Shown here one piece after another: positions 38,184 through 44,974 of a stretch of 64,000 nt of DNA. The DNA lies in assembly GCA_964573255.1 (NCBI GenBank), contig CAZNJB010000019.1, positions 6,329-70,328 on the forward strand, read 5' to 3'. The first letter of the stretch is position 1. Every line of letters starts with the position of its first letter. The notes under the pieces were generated by a model. That model did not search any database. It was not told the DNA's origin and worked only from the letters and a program-made list of their open reading frames with translations. The position numbers were made by a program, and so were the translations under genes. Source of the stretch: CAYNUJ01 sp964573255 (GTDB taxonomy: Bacteria; Bacteroidota; Ignavibacteria; Ignavibacteriales; Melioribacteraceae).

Positions 38184-38973
38184 TCTGGGTATTATGAGCA
38201 TTTTCGCCGTTTTTAATTTGTTCACTAATAAGACCAAATCTTCTCTCTCTTCTTTGATAATCTTCAACAGCTAATAGTAAATCGTGCGCTTTAAAATCCG
38301 GCCATAAGGTCGAAGTAACGTATATTTCGGAATAAGCAATTTGCCACAATAGGTAATTGCTTACTCTCATTTCACCGCCACTGCGGATCATTAAGTCGGG
38401 ATCAGGTATTCCGGAAGTTTCTAATTTCGATGAGAAATATTTTTCGTTTATATCATCGATAGAAAGTTTTCCTTCTTTTACCTCGGAAGCAATTTTTTTA
38501 ACAGCTTCCAATATTTCCCATCTGCCGGAATAGCTTAAAGCAAGATTAAGAACCAATCCGGTGTTGTCTTTTGTTTTTTCGGTAGCCTGCTGCAACTCGT
38601 TACGAACCAAATCGGGGAGGTGACTAAAATTCCCGATGGTTGTAAGTTTTACATTGTTTGCATGCAGTTCATCGGTTTCGTTTTGCAGACTTTTAACGAT
38701 AAGTCGCATTAAGGTAGAAACTTCATCTTTGGGACGTTTCCAATTTTCAGTGGAAAAAGTGTAAAGAGTTAAATACTTTACATCCAACTTAGCAGAAAGT
38801 TCAACTACCGAGCGAACGGTTTCAACTCCTCTGCGGTGTCCGGCTACTCTTGGTAATCCACGTTGTTTCGCCCACCGACCATTCCCGTCCATTATAATCG
38901 CTATGTGACGCGGTATAGAACCTTTCGATTTTAGTTTCTCGAGTCTTGCACTTTCTTCTTGTGTTAATTTCAA
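38152..38973 (-). CDS. uppS: Undecaprenyl diphosphate synthase
   Basis: 273 residues of the cis-prenyltransferase family. IAIIMDGNGRWAKQRG contains the catalytic Asp; also YTLYTFSTENWKRP and the C-terminal DLMIRSGGEMRVSNYLLWQ with the RxG and basic motif. Makes the C55 lipid carrier used by peptidoglycan and LPS synthesis. First gene of the envelope operon. The C-terminal tail runs on about 20 residues past the core and overlaps bamA. Confidence 0.95.
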   Translation of the reverse strand: MKLTQEESARLEKLKSKGSIPRHIAIIMDGNGRWAKQRGLPRVAGHRRGVETVRSVVELSAKLDVKYLTLYTFSTENWKRPKDEVSTLMRLIVKSLQNETDELHANNVKLTTIGNFSHLPDLVRNELQQATEKTKDNTGLVLNLALSYSGRWEILEAVKKIASEVKEGKLSIDDINEKYFSSKLETSGIPDPDLMIRSGGEMRVSNYLLWQIAYSEIYVTSTLWPDFKAHDLLLAVEDYQRRERRFGLISEQIKNGENAHNTQNELSPKVAQI

Positions 38974-39136
38974 TTCACTTTTTCCATTTTATTCTAAATA
39001 GACTTACTAAAATAAAGGTGAGACCCTAAAAATTCAAGGAAAACACCCAACATCTAGCTTTAAATGAACAATACTATGCCCTTTTACAAGCGAAATTGGA
39101 TTTTGTGTCAGAAAAAATGAAGGAATTGAAAAAAGA

Positions 39137-39517
39137 CTACTTTTGAGGGACCGGAATGATCTTAATATTTTTCCGTGAAGATTCACTCAATGTGGAAACA
39201 ATTGAACGGGCTTTCTTGATTGCTGGTTTAGGAACACCGAGAAATAACGTGACTTTTATGTTTGAGAACTTGGTTTTTCTTGTGGCTAAATATTCTAATT
39301 TGGAATAAACTTGAGGATCATTTAATTCTTCTTCGGTTAAGTTTATTCCTAATACATATTTCTTTTTGTATTTGCCTACGGCGTCAACTTGATATTGGCC
39401 GACAGGTTTCGGCGGCGGTAAGTATTTACCGAATTTCCGGCTGATTGTCATATAGCCGTATTTCCAAAAGTGCTTTATTAGCTCATCTACTTTTTCTTCT
39501 GGTTTGTAAGAGTTCAT
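39137..39517 (-). CDS. Unknown protein of the lexA operon
   Basis: 126 residues, basic, no signal or membrane segment. It begins with a helical region, then VGQYQVDAVGKYKKKYVLGI, where a buried Asp and a Lys on the next strand recall the core of PD-(D/E)xK nuclease-like folds; this is a weak resemblance only. It lies 8 bp after the WYL-like gene and is the last member of the lexA unit, so a DNA-damage role is possible but unproven. Confidence 0.7.
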   Translation of the reverse strand: MNSYKPEEKVDELIKHFWKYGYMTISRKFGKYLPPPKPVGQYQVDAVGKYKKKYVLGINLTEEELNDPQVYSKLEYLATRKTKFSNIKVTLFLGVPKPAIKKARSIVSTLSESSRKNIKIIPVPQK

Positions 39518-39525
39518 CTCTCTGC

Positions 39526-39774
39526 CTAATTCATTGAATAATAAATTGGAATTATTGGAGAAAATTTTGAGTTTTTAATAATTCTTATATTTACGATTTT
39601 GTCGAATTCGAACATACGAATTTCGTGAGAGTTATTTACTCTACCGAAAATCACTTTTTTACCATCTTTGTTCCTACTGATGTAATATGGTTCAAGAGTG
39701 ATTCTATCGAAACCGTATAGAAATTCGAGTCTGTTTCTATTGTGCATTGCTTCGTGAAAAATGTCCGATTTCAT
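39526..39774 (-). CDS. Short WYL-like protein
   Basis: 82 residues. The pattern RLEFLYGFDRITLEPYYIS, then KKVIFGRVNNSHEIRMFEFDKI, resembles the ligand-binding WYL fold used by many DNA-damage and defence regulators, but without the usual N-terminal DNA-binding domain. It lies 13 bp downstream of lexA. The family call rests on pattern similarity alone. Confidence 0.6.
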   Translation of the reverse strand: MKSDIFHEAMHNRNRLEFLYGFDRITLEPYYISRNKDGKKVIFGRVNNSHEIRMFEFDKIVNIRIIKNSKFSPIIPIYYSMN

Positions 39775-39787
39775 TTTACACCTCGAG

Positions 39788-40426
39788 TTAATTATAATTT
39801 CTGAATAGACCTACTACCTTCCCAATTATCGAAAATTCCTCATAATTGTTTATGGCAATTACGGGATACTCCTTGTTTTCGGGAATTAACTTAATTCCTT
39901 CGTTATCTTTTTTAAATCTTTTCAAAGTTGATTCACCTTCCAATAAAGCAACTACAATATCGCCATTCTCCGCATATTTTTGTATGCTTACAATCACAAT
40001 ATCATTTTCTAATATTCCGGCTTCAATCATACTATCGCCGCGAACTTTAAGACCGAAAAGTTCACTCCCTTTCCTTATTAAATCCTTACCGACAGATAAA
40101 TAACCTTCCACATTTTCTTCAGCTAATACCGGATATCCCGCGGCCACACGACCGATGAGCGGTATTTCCAGGAAATCTTCTGCAACTTTTGAACTTCCGG
40201 ATTTTGGTCCTTGATTTACTAAACTTAAAGTTCGGCTGGTATTATTCCCGGAAATCAAATAACCTTTCTTTATTAAGGCATCAATATGGCGTTTTACTCC
40301 GAACGTACTAGCAATGTTGAATTTCGCTCCAATCTCTCTATAAGTTGGGGGATAATTATTCTCATCAATGAAATCTTGAATAAAATTGAGAATTTCTTGT
40401 TGTCTTGCTGTAAGTTCTTTTTTCAT
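39788..40426 (-). CDS. lexA: LexA repressor
   Basis: 212 residues from the ATG at 40426; a TTG at 40438 is possible but would crowd the operator. N-terminal winged helix (LTARQQEILNFIQDFI, PPTYREIGAKFNIAS), then an S24 self-cleavage domain with the scissile Ala96-Gly97 (RVAAGYP), nucleophile Ser132 (GDSM) and general-base Lys169 (STLKRF). RecA* filaments trigger cleavage and induce the SOS response. It heads a three-gene unit. The prophage end lies about 100 bp upstream of the start codon. Confidence 0.95.
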   Translation of the reverse strand: MKKELTARQQEILNFIQDFIDENNYPPTYREIGAKFNIASTFGVKRHIDALIKKGYLISGNNTSRTLSLVNQGPKSGSSKVAEDFLEIPLIGRVAAGYPVLAEENVEGYLSVGKDLIRKGSELFGLKVRGDSMIEAGILENDIVIVSIQKYAENGDIVVALLEGESTLKRFKKDNEGIKLIPENKEYPVIAINNYEEFSIIGKVVGLFRNYN

Positions 40427-40440
40427 TCTAGTGTCCAATT

Positions 40441-40479
40441 GTTTACTACAAATATAGTGAACAAACGCACACGTGTCAA
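40441..40479 (-). promoter_or_regulatory. lexA promoter with overlapping LexA-box candidate
   Basis: On the minus strand: -35 TTGACA (40474-40479), exactly 17 bp spacer, -10 TATATT (40451-40456). The -10 lies inside an imperfect palindrome, GTTCACTA-N6-TAGTAAAC (40441-40462), with one mismatch between half-sites. This is the expected place for autoregulation by LexA. The half-site differs from the E. coli (CTGT) and Gram-positive (GAAC-N4-GTTC) boxes. Confidence 0.75.
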
Positions 40480-40531
40480 GTTCTTGTTAAAAATATTTTA
40501 AAATAAAAAAGCCGCAAATCCTTTGTTAAGT

Positions 40532-40727
40532 GAAACGATAACCTAATCACAACAATGCGTTTTTAGCTCGTTTTCGCATACCGCAACGACAAAGTGAAAT
40601 GATAATCTTCATATATTTAATTATAGTGAAATGATATTTTTCCGAAAAGTGCGAATATGGAGAAAAATCAAAGGGGCGCAACGACACAATATGGGCGCAA
40701 CGACAGCGCAACGACAGCGCAACGACA
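40532..40727 (+). repeat. Eight iterons GMAAYGAYA at the prophage end (putative transposase-binding sites)
   Basis: Eight same-orientation copies of the 9-mer GMAAYGAYA start at 40532, 40583, 40596, 40628, 40678, 40697, 40708 and 40719. Three are GAAAYGATA preceded by (A)AGT or TAGT; five are GCAACGACA, nearly all preceded by C or GC. The last three form an 11-bp tandem repeat. Mu and Tn7 ends carry three or four recombinase sites, so this is a long array. No credible gene covers the region (40524-40766). Confidence 0.75.
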
Positions 40728-40766
40728 AAAATAAGGGCGGTATGTTCGTTCGTAAATGACATTTTG

Positions 40767-41042
40767 TCAGTCTCTTTTCCCAACACCAACAATATATCTT
40801 CCCTTCTTGATTAGCGCCTTCAAGGCTTCTTCTCTCGCCTTTAGAGTTTTATAATAATTCGTTATAGTATAATTACATCTTTGAGCAACAGTTTTGTCCT
40901 TTATATCATAAAACTTCCACTTTATATAAAATTTCTTTTTTGCCGGCGTAATTATTCTTTCAAAGTGCCGCTTATAGTCTCGACATTTGCACCATGCTAA
41001 TGGAAAATCACAGTTTTTACATAGTATTCTATTCTTACTCAT
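40767..41042 (-). CDS. Small zinc-finger-like phage protein
   Basis: About 91 residues from the ATG at 41042, chosen because GAGGG lies 9 bp upstream; starts at 41051 or 41093 are possible. Near the N-terminus CKNCDFPLAWCKC gives four Cys in a CxxC...CxC arrangement that could bind zinc. The rest is basic and helix-rich. Last gene before the phage end; function unknown. Confidence 0.65.
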   Translation of the reverse strand: MSKNRILCKNCDFPLAWCKCRDYKRHFERIITPAKKKFYIKWKFYDIKDKTVAQRCNYTITNYYKTLKAREEALKALIKKGRYIVGVGKRD

Positions 41043-41065
41043 TTCATCCATCCCTCTTATAAACT

Positions 41066-41800
41066 CTATGCAACTAATTTCAACTCCTTCCATGCCGGAT
41101 TAACCGGAATAAGTTCGTGCAAGCAATTATATCCGCCGAGGTAACGGATCACCGGCAATCCTTGCCCGTTATCCATCGCGTGCAGCTCGGCTTCGGTAAA
41201 TGTCTGCCCGACACGTGCGCGGCAAAACGGACGCGTGTTATCCGATATGGGACCAAAATATAAATAATGAGTGAGTTGAGCTAATGCCGCCACACTCCTC
41301 GTGGTTTCGTTATCCCAACCGGCTACTTGAGTGTTTATAATTGTATTGGCGATATGTGCGGGTTTCTGAATCCTTCCGGAGATAAGCCTCTTGGTTTCCA
41401 ATTCGGTCAAATTTCCCGAGCGGTATTCGTTTATTACGGCTTGTACCTCATTTATTATTTGTTGGCTGTTGATTTGCGTGGAGGGGAGAACATTGTAATC
41501 CAGCGGAAGGCTGACATCCAGCGCGTTGATAATCTGATCATATAATTTCGTCATCTTGCTATGAGCGGCATTAGTTATTGAAGTAGCATTGTAATTAAAA
41601 TCTTCCGTAAAATCCATAATAACCGCTCTGAATTTCGATGAAGTTAAATCCCCCTCTTTCATTCCTGCTTCGGTAATACTTTCCACGCGATCGAGATAAT
41701 TACCGAGTATTCTATCGGCGTCTTTTTGCAATAAATTAAATATTGCGTTTCTCAGCTTCAGCCGGTTACGATGCAGCCTCAGATATTCCTTTATATCCAT
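41066..41800 (-). CDS. Phage head morphogenesis protein (Mu F / SPP1 gp7-like)
   Basis: 244 residues. Mostly helical N-terminal two-thirds, then the family C-terminus: YFGPISDNTRPFCRARVGQ, FTEAEL, and GGYNCLHELIPV, matching the D..R..C / GG.NC.H pattern of Mu F-like minor head proteins, which sit near the portal and help head assembly or DNA ejection. It has a ribosome-binding site (AAGGAAAG) and overlaps the upstream zinc-ribbon gene. Its place is odd: at the end of the early operon, about 11 kb from portal and terminase. Confidence 0.75.
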   Translation of the reverse strand: MDIKEYLRLHRNRLKLRNAIFNLLQKDADRILGNYLDRVESITEAGMKEGDLTSSKFRAVIMDFTEDFNYNATSITNAAHSKMTKLYDQIINALDVSLPLDYNVLPSTQINSQQIINEVQAVINEYRSGNLTELETKRLISGRIQKPAHIANTIINTQVAGWDNETTRSVAALAQLTHYLYFGPISDNTRPFCRARVGQTFTEAELHAMDNGQGLPVIRYLGGYNCLHELIPVNPAWKELKLVA

Positions 41801-41984
41801 CGCTTTCCTTCTTGAAAAATGTTTGAGGGATTACCTTTTCGACTGTAACAAAAGACTTCCCGCACTTGGGGCATAATCTTCCCCTCTGAATGGTTTTTGT
41901 GAAACCTATGGTTTTAATAACCGGAAATTTCGGTTCGCCTTTCTTGGGCGAATAATTACACCAAGGGCATTCAAGACCTTTCAT
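41766..41984 (-). CDS. Zinc-ribbon protein (NrdR/Com-like)
   Basis: 72 residues with two CxxC knuckles: CPWC near the N-terminus and CPKCGKSFVTVE about 30 residues later. The second half resembles the zinc ribbon of NrdR; Mu Com, a zinc-finger activator of mom translation, is a functional analogue to consider because this phage also carries a DNA methylase. The start overlaps the upstream stop (ATGA). Confidence 0.7.
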   Translation of the reverse strand: MKGLECPWCNYSPKKGEPKFPVIKTIGFTKTIQRGRLCPKCGKSFVTVEKVIPQTFFKKESDGYKGISEAAS

Positions 41985-42259
41985 TTGCTCTCCGTTTTAG
42001 ATTTTTTAGCTTCCATTATTGTATCGTACAAACGAGTTGCCGTGCGCTGGCTCCTTCCGAACCTTGCCGGAAATCTGGCATTATCCAGCATCTCAAGAAT
42101 ATCGTCGTATTTATCCGCCGGAATGAATACTCCGTCTATACGTTCAATCAGCTTTTTAACTATGTTCGACGGGTCCGCGTTGTATTTCCCGTTCAATATT
42201 TTTGATAGGGAAGAGTGGGAAACACCGATTTCCTTTGCTATTGAACGCAAGCTTTTCAT
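41981..42259 (-). CDS. Helix-turn-helix phage protein
   Basis: 92 residues. LRSIAKEIGVSHSSLSKILNGKYNADP is a Cro/lambda-repressor-type helix-turn-helix; the rest is helical and basic at its end. It may regulate transcription of the early operon in which it lies. It starts at the stop codon of the preceding gene. Confidence 0.7.
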   Translation of the reverse strand: MKSLRSIAKEIGVSHSSLSKILNGKYNADPSNIVKKLIERIDGVFIPADKYDDILEMLDNARFPARFGRSQRTATRLYDTIMEAKKSKTESK

Positions 42260-42504
42260 TAATTCCTCGTTGTAAAAGTTTGTAATACTTTTGCTCTGAT
42301 ATCATTCAACCTTTCGCGTAGTGAATTAAGGTGATCAATCATGAAGCGAAGTCTATAAAATTGAGAACATCCTTTTGGAAAGCGACGAATTTGTTTGTGG
42401 AGTTCCGAGGCGGTTAAGTCAACCGCCTCAACCTCAGTTTCAGCCTCCGGATGTAAACTTTGGCATAATTCCACCAACAGTCGATCTGATGCTGAAAGTA
42501 TCAT
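42259..42504 (-). CDS. Unknown early phage protein
   Basis: About 81 residues from the ATG at 42504, which overlaps the gam-like stop (ATGA) and is preferred over 42531. Helical, mixed charge, with two Leu-rich amphipathic stretches. No family recognised. Confidence 0.6.
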   Translation of the reverse strand: MILSASDRLLVELCQSLHPEAETEVEAVDLTASELHKQIRRFPKGCSQFYRLRFMIDHLNSLRERLNDIRAKVLQTFTTRN

Positions 42505-43019
42505 GCCGCCTCCTCGTTTAAGTTTTCCCAATCGATTTCGACGAAGAATTTCTCGTCTTGATCGACCTTAAGCCCGACCGCTGCAAGCTGTTGATCATCC
42601 AGTTTTTGTTGAGCAACATCCGCCAAAATCGCGTCTTTGTTCGGCTCTTCTTTTGTCCGGACGTATTTCCCGGGGAATACTTTTTTCAATAGTTCGAGGA
42701 CGGTTTTCCAGTTATACTTTCTGTTCAAGAGCAACACTTTTGGCGTTCCGGTTCTGAAGCCTATCACACCGTGCATCAGCTTTCTTGAACGCTTATCCGC
42801 AAACTCCTTTTTATTCAGCAAACAGAACGTCTGCAAATCTTTTTCAATCGCCAATTTTGCAGCTCTCGCATGCTCGGTTTCCTGATCGAACTTCTCTTTA
42901 ATCTTTTGAATTTTAGCGTTCATCTCTGCTTCTTTTTTGGCGATGAACGACTCATGTTTGCCGAGCTCTAATAGCTTGAGATCGGCTTCCTCGAATGAGT
43001 TTATCATGAGATTTCCCAT
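42501..43019 (-). CDS. gam: Mu Gam-like host-nuclease inhibitor
   Basis: 172 residues. Long coiled-coil N-terminal half (about 15-75, Lys/Glu-rich), then RKLMHGVIGFRTGTPKVLLL, which resembles the Gam core, and an acidic C-terminus. Mu Gam is a dimer related to Ku that binds DNA ends and protects them from RecBCD. Early-operon position agrees with Mu. Confidence 0.8.
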   Translation of the reverse strand: MGNLMINSFEEADLKLLELGKHESFIAKKEAEMNAKIQKIKEKFDQETEHARAAKLAIEKDLQTFCLLNKKEFADKRSRKLMHGVIGFRTGTPKVLLLNRKYNWKTVLELLKKVFPGKYVRTKEEPNKDAILADVAQQKLDDQQLAAVGLKVDQDEKFFVEIDWENLNEEAA

Positions 43020-43021
43020 TT

Positions 43022-43231
43022 TTAGTTACTCCTATTATTTAATGAATATTGCGTTATTCTTTTTCCGTTTGGCAGCTTAATATTTCTGCTCTCTATGTCG
43101 TAACCTTCCTGCCGGAGGTCCCAAATCCTTGCGCCGAGCCGGAAGCAGCCGAATTTTGCAAGAGCCTCCAACTGAGTTAATTTTTCTCCTCGTTTTAAGC
43201 TTTCAAGAATCATTTCTTTTTGGTTTGTCAT
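43022..43231 (-). CDS. Winged-helix phage protein
   Basis: 69 residues forming one compact helix-turn-helix domain: ILESLKRGEKLTQLEALAKFG, RLGARIWDLRQEGYDIESR, then a short wing (GKRITQYSL). This pattern is common in small phage DNA-binding proteins. It is 2 bp upstream of the gam-like gene. Confidence 0.7.
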   Translation of the reverse strand: MTNQKEMILESLKRGEKLTQLEALAKFGCFRLGARIWDLRQEGYDIESRNIKLPNGKRITQYSLNNRSN

Positions 43232-43242
43232 AGCCTACTCTC

Positions 43243-43533
43243 CTATACAGATGTGCCAAATGTTGGTCTTTCGGCAAACAGAGGGAACATTGCATAAGTA
43301 TCCTCGCCGGTGCTCTCCTTAATGAAATCCAGAATAATTTCCAGCTTCTTTTCCCTTTCCCGAATTTCCCGTTTGATATTTTTTCTATCTTCAGAAAGCT
43401 GCTGATAGGTTTTAACATGTATTTTAAGTGATTCCCGTGCGCTCTCGTTGCGTTCGAGTTTTGCCTTAAGCTCTTCGATCTCGCTTTTAATAGCGGAAAG
43501 TTTTTCGCTGAATCCACTGATCATTGAAACCAT
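43243..43533 (-). CDS. Coiled-coil early phage protein
   Basis: 96 residues; residues about 8-70 form a continuous charged coiled coil, followed by a short tail. An overlapping frame (43203-43517) was rejected because this one has normal codon use and spacing. Function unknown. Confidence 0.6.
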   Translation of the reverse strand: MVSMISGFSEKLSAIKSEIEELKAKLERNESARESLKIHVKTYQQLSEDRKNIKREIREREKKLEIILDFIKESTGEDTYAMFPLFAERPTFGTSV

Positions 43534-43534
43534 T

Positions 43535-43855
43535 TCATTCCTCCCAATTTGGTTGTTCTAATAAATTATTATTTGGAATGAAAGGCAGAACGGGATAATC
43601 AACTCTGGCTTTCACAAAATTTCTACACCACTCTTCAGTGGTTGGAGTTATGGAAAATATTGATGAGGGGCTAAATATCTGAGTATGACTAAATCCTTCA
43701 TCGGAGTTGGGTATATCAACCTGTAACATAACAGCAACACCGCCGATCTTGCGTTCGGATACTCTACCGGCAATTTTAGTATGTCCCATTATCTCTACGT
43801 AAGCCCAAGTTTCGAGTGTTTCCTCATTAGGGTTATAAAAGAGTTTTTGGTTCAT
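43535..43855 (-). CDS. Unknown early phage protein
   Basis: 106 residues from the ATG at 43855, which has a strong GGAGGAG ribosome-binding site 2 bp upstream; an extension to 43924 has none. The sequence has a beta-rich middle (AYVEIMGHTKIAGRVSE) found in several phage early proteins of unknown role. Ends 1 bp from the coiled-coil gene. Confidence 0.65.
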   Translation of the reverse strand: MNQKLFYNPNEETLETWAYVEIMGHTKIAGRVSERKIGGVAVMLQVDIPNSDEGFSHTQIFSPSSIFSITPTTEEWCRNFVKARVDYPVLPFIPNNNLLEQPNWEE

Positions 43856-43910
43856 AACTCCTCCTTTTTTATTAAATATAAATTGACAAATTCCCTTGTC
43901 TCTCCGTATA

Positions 43911-44126
43911 TCATAACCGCGCAATCCTTTCGGCTAAATCAAAATTCTTCTTCCATTTGCGATATTTTGCCTTGGCGATTTTCAGCAAACATTTAACGAT
44001 TGCTCGGAATGGAAAGACGGCTTTATTGCGGTAAATCTGTTTTGTTGCGGAATAATCAGAACCGATTTTGATTTCCACAAGTGCAAGATTCTCGGTTGAA
44101 GTGATGCTTATAATTATATTATTCAC
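43911..44126 (-). CDS. Unknown early phage protein
   Basis: 71 residues, basic C-terminal half (LKIAKAKYRKWKKNF). It overlaps the upstream stop by 4 bp (ATGA), which supports a real gene in this closely packed operon. No family recognised. Confidence 0.55.
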   Translation of the reverse strand: MNNIIISITSTENLALVEIKIGSDYSATKQIYRNKAVFPFRAIVKCLLKIAKAKYRKWKKNFDLAERIARL

Positions 44127-44275
44127 TTTTTAACCTCCTTTTCATGCCATTCGGCAATTTCATATCTGTCGGCGGTCTGTTTTTCGAGCAACGACTTTAT
44201 TCTGTTGATTTCCGAGATATTCGCCGGTTTTGTTACGGTTCTTTTTGTCCTTTGATTTATTAGAATATACTTCAT
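44123..44275 (-). CDS. Small early phage protein
   Basis: About 50 residues from the ATG at 44275, which overlaps the stop of the GemA-like gene (ATGA); the longer form from 44371 lies inside that gene and is less likely. Basic, with KYILINQRTKRTV. Function unknown. Confidence 0.5.
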   Translation of the reverse strand: MKYILINQRTKRTVTKPANISEINRIKSLLEKQTADRYEIAEWHEKEVKK

Positions 44276-44715
44276 ACCGCCACCGTTTCTTTTTTGTACT
44301 TTTTTGACTTTTTCCGGTAAATTAAGTAGCGCACAAATGCGAAAGCCTCCCGTCCGGTTAAGTATTGCCAATCGAGTAGTCCGTAACGTCTAATCGTCAA
44401 TTCGTACATGTACTCGTCGCTCCAGCCGAGTTCTTTCTGGAGCTTCTTAACGAGGGCTTTCTGTTTTGCGCTCATCTGTGGAATTCTCGTAACGCCGAGA
44501 TCTTCTATCTTTTGCCACTCTATGTCGTTAATCTCTATTTTATGATAAAGCATTACGAGTTCTTTTTCGCTCAAATGACCCATGCTTTCCACACCGAATT
44601 CAGCAACGGCAATCTGGTGCAGAAGGGGATGAGGATCGCTTATTTCGTAACGATCTCTTACATAGCCATGTAGCTGTCTCAAAAGTTTTATCCTATTTGC
44701 AGCGTTTTTCATCAC
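44272..44715 (-). CDS. GemA-like (Mu gp16, DUF1018) regulatory protein
   Basis: 147 residues. The second half, MSAKQKALVKKLQKELGWSD, then RRYGLLDWQYLTGREAFAFVRYL, matches the pattern of Mu gp16/GemA proteins, which affect host gene expression and DNA topology. The N-terminal half also fits a helical repeat. Position in the early operon after muB agrees with Mu. Confidence 0.7.
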   Translation of the reverse strand: MMKNAANRIKLLRQLHGYVRDRYEISDPHPLLHQIAVAEFGVESMGHLSEKELVMLYHKIEINDIEWQKIEDLGVTRIPQMSAKQKALVKKLQKELGWSDEYMYELTIRRYGLLDWQYLTGREAFAFVRYLIYRKKSKKYKKETVAV

Positions 44716-44722
44716 TACCTCT

Positions 44723-44974
44723 CTAAACTTCTATCCAGTAAAGATCAGTCGCATCTGCGTCTTTATGGATTCTGCCTTCTACAGCGAATGACTTTAGCAA
44801 ACGTGTAGCTTTGTTTTTGCTTATTTCGAAAAATTCAGCAACCTCGTCCCTTGTGGCGCTATTTCGGAAACGATTATTCGTCATGAAACGAATAAGCTCG
44901 TTGTAAATGCTTTCTCTATCCGCGTTCTCTATATTAAGCCGAGAGCGCAGATTTTTGTGGAATTTCCTCTTCAA
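44723..44974 (-). CDS. Winged-helix early phage protein
   Basis: About 83 residues. IYNELIRFMTNNRFRNSATRDEVAEFF-type sequence followed by SKNKATRLLKSFAVEGRI is a typical winged helix. No ATG precedes the domain; TTG at 44974 has AGAGAGG six bases upstream and is the best start (TTG at 44980 is the alternative). It overlaps the 3' end of the muB-like gene by about 41 bp. Confidence 0.6.
   Translation of the reverse strand: MKRKFHKNLRSRLNIENADRESIYNELIRFMTNNRFRNSATRDEVAEFFEISKNKATRLLKSFAVEGRIHKDADATDLYWIEV

Noticed and set aside
40696..40727. Tandem 11-bp repeats as a CRISPR array
   Set aside because: The repeats are too short and have no spacers or cas genes; they belong to the phage-end iterons.
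40547..40792. 81-residue minus-strand ORF over the phage end
   Set aside because: It runs through the iteron array and has repetitive, unprotein-like sequence and no ribosome-binding site.
43203..43517. 104-residue frame overlapping the coiled-coil gene
   Set aside because: The other frame (43243-43533) fits the operon spacing and gives a coherent coiled coil.
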